This document shows positions 8,515 through 16,288 of a DNA stretch of 64,000 bases, one piece after another. Source of the DNA: Chryseobacterium sp. ZHDP1 (GTDB lineage: Bacteria; Bacteroidota; Bacteroidia; Flavobacteriales; Weeksellaceae); NCBI RefSeq assembly GCF_018603435.1, contig NZ_CP075682.1:2170001-2234000 (forward strand), read 5' to 3'. The stretch's first letter is position 1; each line of letters opens with the position of its first letter. Position numbers and translations under genes: made by a program. The notes under the pieces are model-generated. The model worked only from the letters and a program-made list of their open reading frames with translations. It did no database searches and had not been told where the DNA came from.

Positions 8515-8806
8515 GAAAACCTATATCTTATCGGAAATTGCTGATAAAGATCTGGAGGATATTTTTGATTATACTTTGAATGAATTTGGATTCAATCAGG
8601 CAGAAACATATCTTTTGGAAATTGAAGAAATTTTTCAGAATTTATTTTTAAATCCATATTTAGGCAAAAAGCGAGATGAAATAAAAAAAGGTTTATATAG
8701 CTTTCCGAAAGACAATCACGTTATTTTTTACAGGATTTTAGATCATCATATCAGAATTGTGAGAGTTTTGCACGGAAGCAGAGATATTCCGAAATTTTTC
8801 CTGTAG
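8507..8806 (+). CDS. ParE/RelE family toxin
   Basis: 99 residues with the RelE/ParE superfamily pattern: an N-terminal strand ending DLEDIFDYT, a helix, then RDEIKKGLYSFPKDNHVIFYRI and the final strand IRIVRVLHGSRD. The conserved basic residues of the C-terminal sheet (Arg in YRI, IRIVRV, GSRD) are kept, so it looks intact. ParE toxins act on DNA gyrase while RelE toxins cut mRNA. The ParD-like partner points to the ParE branch, but the target cannot be proven from sequence. Confidence 0.85.
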   Translation: MSEKTYILSEIADKDLEDIFDYTLNEFGFNQAETYLLEIEEIFQNLFLNPYLGKKRDEIKKGLYSFPKDNHVIFYRILDHHIRIVRVLHGSRDIPKFFL

Positions 8807-8893
8807 CAAAATATTATAAATAATGAAATAACATCAACATAATAACAAAAGATTACAAACTCTAAAACACTAAAACACTCCCTTTCAACTCAG

Positions 8894-9652
8894 ATGACTA
8901 CCCTACTCTACGACGGCAGTTTCGACGGACTTTTAACCGCTGTATTCGAAGTTTTTGAATATAAATATAAGGACGTGGAAATTGTAAGTAAAGAAAGGTT
9001 TCATCAGGAAAATATCTTTGCGGAAATTCATGAAGTCATTACTCAAAATGATAAATCTGAAAGGGTTTTAAACAAATTAGAACAGAATATCGGAAAAGCC
9101 GGAATTCACGAGCTTCTGAAAGTTTATTTATCTGAAGATCCGGAACTGGAACAGCTTATTTTGTCTGCCGTAAAACAATCCGTAAAACATTCCGATGAAA
9201 ATATTCTGAAAAATTATGCAGATAATGACATTCTGAAGATCTCAAAAATCTGTAAATCCGTCAGTCGGGAAAGACACAGAATGACGGCTTTTGTCCGTTT
9301 TGAAAAAATGCAGGACGGTGTTTTCTTCGCCAAAATAGATCCTGATTTCAATGTACTCCCTTTAATCCGGAAACATTTCAAAGACCGTTATCAGGATCAG
9401 AAATGGATGATTTATGATTTGAGAAGAAATTACGGAATTCTGTACGACTTGGAAACCTGCGATTTTTTCTATCCCGATGAAAAAATAGATCTGAACCGAT
9501 ATCAGCAAAAGTTTCACGATGAAGAAAAAAATTATCAGACGCTTTGGCAAAGATATTTTACAAAAACCAATATTGTGGAGAGAAAAAATATGAAGCTTCA
9601 TATTCAGCACGTTCCGAGAAGATACTGGAAATATCTTACCGAAAAGCATTAA
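8894..9652 (+). CDS. TIGR03915-type putative DNA metabolism protein (partner of radical SAM protein)
   Basis: 252 residues. The start TTLLYDGSFDGLLTAVFEVFE, the middle RERHRMTAFVRFEKM, and the end HVPRRYWKYLTEK are hallmarks of the family linked to the radical SAM protein at 6917 (DUF4130 / SAM_7_link). In many bacteria this domain is fused to a uracil-DNA-glycosylase-like domain. Here the protein ends without one, so it is the short version. The biochemical function is unknown, and a DNA repair or base-modification role is inferred from the fusions. It is separated from its partner by a ParDE-like module, so it may need its own promoter. Confidence 0.85.
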   Translation: MTTLLYDGSFDGLLTAVFEVFEYKYKDVEIVSKERFHQENIFAEIHEVITQNDKSERVLNKLEQNIGKAGIHELLKVYLSEDPELEQLILSAVKQSVKHSDENILKNYADNDILKISKICKSVSRERHRMTAFVRFEKMQDGVFFAKIDPDFNVLPLIRKHFKDRYQDQKWMIYDLRRNYGILYDLETCDFFYPDEKIDLNRYQQKFHDEEKNYQTLWQRYFTKTNIVERKNMKLHIQHVPRRYWKYLTEKH

Positions 9653-9785
9653 AATAATTTTCATCTCGATAATTTTCACGTAAAAACATTGATATTTTTT
9701 TATAAACCGATAAATTTTATTCAGGTTTCATCATTTATATGTAAAACTCTTCTTAAGTTACTGCGATTATCTGAACTTGTTTTTG

Positions 9786-9793
9786 TAAATTTG
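9786..9793 (+). promoter_or_regulatory. -7 promoter box of pfkA-gapA
   Basis: TAAATTTG, 20 bases before the pfkA ATG, matches the Bacteroidota TAnnTTTG consensus. The -33 region is not a clear match. Confidence 0.5.
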
Positions 9794-9813
9794 TGTTCGA
9801 AATTTTTTACTAG

Positions 9814-10800
9814 ATGAAAGAGAGTGCTGTAAAAAAAATTGCAGTTCTTACTTCGGGAGGAGATTCTCCGGGTATGAATGCAGCATTAAGGGCGGTAGTA
9901 AGAACCGCAAATTATTATAAAATAGAATGTTACGGAGTAAGAGAAGGTTATAATGGCTTGATCAACGATGATTTCCTTAAAATGGGGCCTCGTTCCGTAA
10001 AAAATATAATCAACCAGGGCGGAACGATTCTGAAATCTGCCAGATCACAGGAATTTAGAACCAAAGAAGGCCGTCAAAAAGCCTACGACAATTGTGTAAA
10101 ATATGGCATTGACGGTTTGGTTTGTATTGGTGGAGACGGAACTTTCACAGGAGCAAAAATCTTCAACGAGGAATTCGGAATCCGTGTAATTGGTGTTCCG
10201 GGAACGATTGATAACGATATTTTCGGGACGGATAATACCATTGGTTATGATACTGCTTTAAATACTGCAATGGAAGCGATTGATAAAATCCGTGATACGG
10301 CAACTTCCCACAACAGAGTTTTCTTTGTGGAAGTAATGGGTCGTGATGCAGGTTTTATCGCTCTGAACAGCGGACTGGCAACCGGAGCTCTGGATATTTT
10401 GATTCCTGAGAAAAAAGACAGCATCGATGAACTTTTTGCTAATTTCAGAAGTGCGGAAAAAACAGGAAAAGCTTCAAGCATAGTTGTCGTTGCAGAGGGT
10501 GAGAAATTGGCCAACGTGTATGAACTTGCAGAAAAAACAAAGAAGGAATTCCCGGACTACGATATTCGTGTCGCAATTTTAGGTCATATGCAAAGAGGCG
10601 GTTCTCCAAGCTGTGCAGACAGAGTTTTAGCAAGCAGACTGGGGTTTGGAGCCGTAACAGGATTAATGGAAGGACAAACCAACGTAATGGCAGGAATGCG
10701 TTCCAATGATTTGGTATACACTCCGATTGAAGAAGCCATTAAAAAACACAACGAAATCAATAAAGATCTTTTACTGATTTCAGAAATTTTAGCAATCTAA
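9814..10800 (+). CDS. pfkA: 6-phosphofructokinase, ATP-dependent
   Basis: 328 residues, the standard bacterial PfkA length. It phosphorylates fructose 6-phosphate to the 1,6-bisphosphate in glycolysis. The ATP loop LTSGGDSPGMNAALR lies at 12-26. GGDGT (106-110) is the form seen in ATP-dependent rather than pyrophosphate-dependent enzymes. The catalytic TIDND motif has D133 and D135, and substrate-binding MGRDAGFIAL follows at about 175. The allosteric-site residues cannot be judged in detail. gapA starts 29 bases after the stop, so the two glycolytic genes probably share a transcript ending at the hairpin at 11863. Confidence 0.96.
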   Translation: MKESAVKKIAVLTSGGDSPGMNAALRAVVRTANYYKIECYGVREGYNGLINDDFLKMGPRSVKNIINQGGTILKSARSQEFRTKEGRQKAYDNCVKYGIDGLVCIGGDGTFTGAKIFNEEFGIRVIGVPGTIDNDIFGTDNTIGYDTALNTAMEAIDKIRDTATSHNRVFFVEVMGRDAGFIALNSGLATGALDILIPEKKDSIDELFANFRSAEKTGKASSIVVVAEGEKLANVYELAEKTKKEFPDYDIRVAILGHMQRGGSPSCADRVLASRLGFGAVTGLMEGQTNVMAGMRSNDLVYTPIEEAIKKHNEINKDLLLISEILAI

Positions 10801-10808
10801 TATTTTAA

Positions 10809-11840
<1,032 letters not shown>

Positions 11841-11862
11841 TAAAGTATCAGCTTAAAATATG

Positions 11863-11890
11863 AAAACCTTCCTGATGGGAAGGTTTTTTT
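11863..11890 (+). terminator. Terminator of pfkA-gapA
   Basis: Hairpin AAAACCTTCC-TGAT-GGGAAGGTTTT followed by a T run, 23 bases after the gapA stop. Confidence 0.88.
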
Positions 11891-11920
11891 GGTTAAATTA
11901 ACCGCTTAAAATTAGTAAAC

Positions 11921-12545
11921 ATGCTGGATGAACTTATTGAAAGATATTCTAAATATTCCGATTCTGAGCTTATGAATGTCTATCTGAATTCAAACGGATA
12001 TACCGAAGACGCGAAAAAAGCGCTTGAAACAGTGGTAGAAGAAAGAGGCGGATTCAGTGCTCTGAAGGAAAGATATTATAAACTGGTTGAAAAAGAAGAG
12101 GAAAAGAGAAGAGTTCATCATGAGGCAAATCAGCTCTATAAAAAAGGAAATACCAAAAACGACATTAATTCAATCATACATTCTGAAATACTGTCCAGAG
12201 AAGAAGTTCAGGAGATTACAGACCTTGTGAGCAGCAGAATAGAAGCTGAGAAAAAAGATGTAGAAATAAAGACAAGTACTTATATAGGAAGTATTCTGGG
12301 GAGGAATTCTTGGCGGCACTATCGGCGGAATTTTATGGGGCTTACAAATGATATATTCAGGACATATATTTTATCTTTTTGCGGTCGGCTTGGTAATAAT
12401 ATCGTATGGATTTATTAAATTTTTCACCAAGCAAAGTAAAAATAATATTGTTGTTCTTATTCTTACGGTAGCTTCGGTATTTTATGCTCTCATTCTGGGT
12501 TTCTATATTTATCAAATGTTCGGCTATCGTGGACCTGACAGTTAA
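11921..12545 (+). pseudogene. Small glycine-zipper membrane protein gene with a frameshift at about 12302
   Basis: The frame starting at 11921 codes for a soluble, charged N-terminal part (LDELIERYSKYSDSELMNVYL, repeated Glu/Lys helices) up to IGSILG at 12301, then turns to unlikely sequence and stops at 12418. If one base (A12302, in GGGGAGG) is skipped, translation continues in another frame through a glycine-zipper helix (ILGGTIGGILWG), two hydrophobic segments, and a stop at 12545. The joined product would be about 207 residues, with a cytoplasmic N-terminus and a membrane C-terminus. A one-base insertion, a sequencing error or a +1 frameshift would all explain it. I do not recognise the family. 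Confidence 0.7.
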
Positions 12546-12860
12546 GTTCGACAAATTAATTTTAAACAGTAAGATTATACAATAATGAATCCCCTGCAAA
12601 ATTGCAGAGGATTCCAGTTTATCATTTTCAAACAGCTAACAGAAAATTCTAAACTATTTCTGACATATTAATGATATTATGTAAATTTTGTTTTTTTAAA
12701 GAAAATATGAAAACATTACCCGAAAAAACGGAAAAAAAATTTAGAATGAGTTTTCATGATTATTGGCGTATACAAATTTTCAAATTTTATTGATATAAAA
12801 AAATCCCCCTTTTGTGGTATTTTAAAGAAACTTTAACTATTTTAGTTACAAATCTTTTAT
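12546..12860. other. Intergenic region upstream of the LuxR-type regulator
   Basis: AT-rich, no coding frame. A hairpin AATCCCCTGCAA/TTGCAGAGGATT at about 12588-12613 lacks a T run and is a weak terminator at best. Nothing else is visible. Confidence 0.4.
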
Positions 12861-13637
12861 ATGGATAATTCGGAAAAAAAACATCCCTTGGTTGAAGTCT
12901 GGAATTCCTATTCAGGCGTAGGAAGACAGGAGAAACACATTTCCAATATCCCTCCGATTGAGCGTATCATTGGTGAAATGTTTGCGATAGGAGAATTTTA
13001 TTATTACGTATTAAATCTTACCAACAGTGTAATTTCTAACCATCATCCTGATATTTTAAAAATTCATGGGTTACAAGAATATCCGCAGAATCTAAAAGAT
13101 GTGATTGATCTGGTTCATCCCGATGATATAGAATTCATTACCAAAGCCGAACAGAAAGTCGTGGAAATTTTAATGAAAATCGGTAAAGAGCATCAGCTTT
13201 TTCTTAAACCCAGTTACTGTTTCCGAATGAAAACCGCTTCAGGAAATTACGAGCTTTTTCATCATCAGGCGGTTCTTACATGGGAAGATGAGGATAAAAA
13301 CCTGGTACAGTCAATTAATATTCATACCAATATCCATCATATTACAAAGCAGAATCCGTATACGGTTCTCATGACAGGAATCGGCCATCGGAAAGATTTT
13401 ATTCAGATTAAAATTGAAAATCCGGTTCTACAATTCGGCTCGGAAATTAATTTAACCAAAAGGGAAACAGAAATTCTTTCACTTATTGCCAAAGGATATT
13501 CCGGACCGGAAATTTCAAAAATGCTGATTTTATCAGAACATACAGTCCGTACTCACAGAAAGAATATCTTAGCAAAAACAAACTCCAGAAACAGCAAAGA
13601 ATTGTTGAAAAAAGCGTTTGAATGGGGATTGATATAA
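12861..13637 (+). CDS. LuxR-family transcriptional regulator with PAS-like N-terminus
   Basis: 258 residues. The C-terminus (about 195-256) is a LuxR/GerE helix-turn-helix: LTKRETEILSLIAKGYSGPEIS followed by SEHTVRTHRKNILAKT. The N-terminal two thirds (FYYYVLNLTNSVISNHHPDI, VIDLVHPDDIEFI, then YCFRMKTASGNYE) follow the PAS/PAC pattern, so it is probably a sensor domain for a small ligand. No receiver-domain aspartate is seen, so it is not a classic response regulator. This architecture is common in Chryseobacterium. Targets are unknown. It stands alone, with AT-rich DNA upstream. Confidence 0.82.
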   Translation: MDNSEKKHPLVEVWNSYSGVGRQEKHISNIPPIERIIGEMFAIGEFYYYVLNLTNSVISNHHPDILKIHGLQEYPQNLKDVIDLVHPDDIEFITKAEQKVVEILMKIGKEHQLFLKPSYCFRMKTASGNYELFHHQAVLTWEDEDKNLVQSINIHTNIHHITKQNPYTVLMTGIGHRKDFIQIKIENPVLQFGSEINLTKRETEILSLIAKGYSGPEISKMLILSEHTVRTHRKNILAKTNSRNSKELLKKAFEWGLI

Positions 13638-13752
13638 AATGTCAAATGTGAATAGTGAATAGTTAATTGTGAATAATCAGTTTATTAACAAGAGTTTTCC
13701 TGATAAATCTCACTCTGCAATTGCGGCGCAAAACTTGTAACTTTAGCCTTCG

Positions 13753-14949
13753 ATGGAGAAAACAATTTTACAGCCACGCTTTAAAGATTCGCAGCATTTT
13801 AAGGATTTCTGGACAAAAGGCAACGGAAAGCAGCTTCTTGATTTTTCAGGAGCAGAGGTCAGTTTTAAAGATTTTGAAAAATTTTCATCTTATTTTTATG
13901 ATGTGGATGAAGTCGGCGATCAGGTTGTAAAAGACGTTTATCTCACTCAAAAATTTCATGAAGCTTCGAGAGAAATTGAAGGCTACATCCGAAATGGTGT
14001 TTCTGAGAATGATGATGTTCCGGAAAGTGTGAAACAGCTTTTCCTGCAGACTCAGAAAATTCCTGACTGGCTGGATTATGATCTGATTAAAAGCGGTGCA
14101 GAACTCTGCATGAGAAGCAATGTGGATTCTCTGATCTCTCTTCGTGATTACTGCCTGATCGGAGGTTATGATTATGCTTACCTCAACAAACCCCTTATTG
14201 CAACGGAAGCCTTAAAAAAAGGCGCTGTAAAAAGACTTTCTGAAACGCTTGATTTTTGGGTAAATGTTACCCGATATGATGCTTTGGAAGTTCATAAAAA
14301 AGGATATGAATTTGCCATAAAAACCCGCCTGATCCATTCTTACGCAAGAGTTTCCATTAAGAAATATTATAAAGAATGGGACACGGAAAACTGGGGAGAA
14401 CCCATTAATTCATGGGATATGATGGCAACGTATATTGGCTTCAGTCTCGTCTTTATGCACAGTCTGCACAAACTGGGAAACACGTTTTCTGAAGAGGAAG
14501 AAAAAGGACTTTTCCACCTTTGGAAATATGTAGGTTATCTTCTGGGAATTCCGGAAGATCTTTTACCGAATGATAAAGTACAGGCAACGCAGTATTTCTA
14601 TTTGTGGACTTCGGTTCAGCCTTCTGCGGATGGAGATTCTGTTTTGCTGGCTCATTCTCTTCTGAACGAATCGCTGGAAAACCCGATCCTGAAATACAAT
14701 TTCCAGAGAAAGAATCTGCGCTACCTCCACATCTGCTGTACATGGTTTTTGCTGGATGATGAAGTGTGTAAAAGACTGAAAATTCCGGAGGTTTCCAACA
14801 GAAAGGCTTTTCCGGTGACGAAAAGAATGATTACCAAAATCGTTGACCGACTCGTAAGCCGTGAAGCCAGAATAAAAAAAGGGAATAAAGATCAGATGAA
14901 AGTCTTGAGTGATTATCTCAGCATCACCCAAAATTCTAATTTCCATTAA
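13753..14949 (+). CDS. MpaB / DUF2236-type oxygenase family protein
   Basis: 398 residues without a signal peptide. The middle region (SLRDYCLIGGYDYAYLNKPLIATEALKKGAVKRL, cited here in part, at about 130-170), then RLIHSYARVSIKK and WDMMATYIGFSLVFMHSLHKLG, carry the spaced conserved Arg/His residues of the MpaB/rubber-oxygenase (Lcp-like) catalytic domain, a heme-binding oxygenase fold. Substrates in related proteins are long isoprenoid chains, but for this bacterial branch the substrate is unknown. It has its own upstream region with a near-consensus box (TAACTTTA at about 13737). A repeat unit follows. Confidence 0.72.
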   Translation: MEKTILQPRFKDSQHFKDFWTKGNGKQLLDFSGAEVSFKDFEKFSSYFYDVDEVGDQVVKDVYLTQKFHEASREIEGYIRNGVSENDDVPESVKQLFLQTQKIPDWLDYDLIKSGAELCMRSNVDSLISLRDYCLIGGYDYAYLNKPLIATEALKKGAVKRLSETLDFWVNVTRYDALEVHKKGYEFAIKTRLIHSYARVSIKKYYKEWDTENWGEPINSWDMMATYIGFSLVFMHSLHKLGNTFSEEEEKGLFHLWKYVGYLLGIPEDLLPNDKVQATQYFYLWTSVQPSADGDSVLLAHSLLNESLENPILKYNFQRKNLRYLHICCTWFLLDDEVCKRLKIPEVSNRKAFPVTKRMITKIVDRLVSREARIKKGNKDQMKVLSDYLSITQNSNFH

Positions 14950-14988
14950 AAATCTACTGCAAAGACTGCAATTTATTTGATGACTTCT

Positions 14989-15069
14989 ACCCTAGCCGTG
15001 ATTGCAGCGAAAATCCTTTTTTGAAAAAAAAGATTGCAGCGGAAAGCGCGAAAAAGCTCCTGATAAAGC
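14989..15069. repeat. Intergenic repeat unit between the MpaB-type gene and recA
   Basis: Contains two direct copies of GATTGCAGCG (15000 and 15032) separated by an A/T-rich palindrome (ATCCTTTTTT / AAAAAAAAGAT), then GGAAAGCGCGAAAAAGC. From memory, flavobacterial genomes carry many intergenic 'gattgcagcgga...' units of this shape. It is non-coding and ends about 150 bases before the recA start. Confidence 0.55.
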
Positions 15070-15191
15070 ATAAAACAAAAGTTTTAAAGATTCCGTTTTT
15101 ATTTTTGAGGTACATCTGAATTTTATGTTTTTTTAACTATAAAAACAACTTTTAGTGGTAGGAAAGATTAGTTTTTGAGCGTAAATTTTTG

Positions 15192-15199
15192 TATTTTTG
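15192..15199 (+). promoter_or_regulatory. -7 promoter box of recA
   Basis: TATTTTTG, 21 bases before the recA ATG, fits TAnnTTTG. A TTTG lies 14 bases upstream, closer than the usual spacing. Its position argues for the start at 15220 rather than an upstream TTG. Confidence 0.5.
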
Positions 15200-15219
15200 A
15201 TAAATTATTTAAACATCAG

Positions 15220-16221
15220 ATGAGTAATATAGACGATAAGAAAAAAGCACTGGCTTTAGTGCTGGACAAACTAGATAAAACATACGGAAAGGGAACGGTA
15301 ATGACCTTGGGAGAAAATTCCGTAGACAGTACAATTGAGGTAATTCCTTCAGGATCTTTGGGATTGGACATCGCTCTTGGAGTGGGTGGTTATCCGAGAG
15401 GAAGAATCATTGAGATCTACGGTCCGGAATCTTCAGGTAAAACAACTTTAACGCTTCACGCGATTGCAGAAGCTCAGAAAGCAGGAGGTATTGCAGCGTT
15501 TATTGATGCAGAGCACGCTTTCGACAGAACTTATGCTGCTAAATTGGGAATCGATCTTGAAAACCTTATTATTTCTCAGCCGGACAACGGAGAACAGGCA
15601 CTGGAAATTGCTGATAACCTGATTCGTTCGGGAGCGATTGATATCGTGGTAATTGACTCGGTTGCTGCGCTTACGCCAAAAGCAGAGATCGAAGGGGAAA
15701 TGGGAGATTCTAAAATGGGTCTTCATGCGAGATTAATGTCTCAGGCTTTAAGAAAATTAACGGCAACCATTTCAAGAACAAAATGTACGGTTATTTTCAT
15801 CAACCAGTTGAGAGAGAAAATCGGGGTTATGTTCGGAAATCCTGAAACTACAACGGGGGGTAACGCTTTGAAATTCTATGCTTCGGTAAGAGTTGACATC
15901 AGAAAAGCAAGTGCGCCTATCAAACAGGGTGATGAAGCGATCGGAAGTCGTGTGAAAGTGAAAATTGTTAAGAACAAAGTTGCCCCGCCTTTCAAACAGG
16001 CAGAATTCGACATCATGTATGGTGAAGGGGTTTCTAAAACAGGAGAAATTCTGGATCAGGCTGTAGAACAGGGAATTGTAAAGAAAAGTGGTTCTTGGTT
16101 CAGCTACGAAGAAACAAAGCTTGGACAAGGTCGTGATGCAGTAAAAGATGTCTTAAAAGACAATCCTGAACTTGCGGAAGAACTGGAAAACAAAATTAAA
16201 GAGGAACTTAAGAATAAATAA
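15220..16221 (+). CDS. recA: Recombinase RecA
   Basis: 333 residues from ATG 15220 ([13 protein letters not shown]). Upstream in-frame codons overlap the promoter box and are not used. It forms filaments on single-stranded DNA, catalyses strand exchange and triggers SOS cleavage. Seen: Walker [11 protein letters not shown] at 68-77, the [20 protein letters not shown] region with loop L1, and loop L2 near [16 protein letters not shown]. The N-terminal polymerisation helix and an acidic C-terminal tail ([14 protein letters not shown]) are also present. Complete and normal in length. No LexA-type palindrome was recognised upstream. Confidence 0.98.
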   Translation: MSNIDDKKKALALVLDKLDKTYGKGTVMTLGENSVDSTIEVIPSGSLGLDIALGVGGYPRGRIIEIYGPESSGKTTLTLHAIAEAQKAGGIAAFIDAEHAFDRTYAAKLGIDLENLIISQPDNGEQALEIADNLIRSGAIDIVVIDSVAALTPKAEIEGEMGDSKMGLHARLMSQALRKLTATISRTKCTVIFINQLREKIGVMFGNPETTTGGNALKFYASVRVDIRKASAPIKQGDEAIGSRVKVKIVKNKVAPPFKQAEFDIMYGEGVSKTGEILDQAVEQGIVKKSGSWFSYEETKLGQGRDAVKDVLKDNPELAEELENKIKEELKNK

Positions 16222-16246
16222 GTTTTTTTGATAACGCGATAAAATG

Positions 16247-16275
16247 AATCGGCGGAGCTTTCAGCTCCGCCGATT
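16247..16275. terminator. GC-rich bidirectional terminator between recA and the S9 peptidase
   Basis: Perfect 13-bp stem AATCGGCGGAGCT with a TTC loop, between convergent genes. Its core (CGGCGGAGC / GCTCCGCCG) recurs at 21384-21412 downstream of htpG. Confidence 0.85.
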
Positions 16276-16288
16276 TGTTGTTTATACA

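Noticed and set aside
12588-12613. Hairpin as terminator of the frameshifted gene
   Set aside because: It lacks a following T run and has a mismatch, so it is kept only as a note.
14453-14946. Open frames on the minus strand opposite the MpaB-type gene
   Set aside because: They run antisense to a clear coding gene and show no family pattern. They arise from its codon bias.
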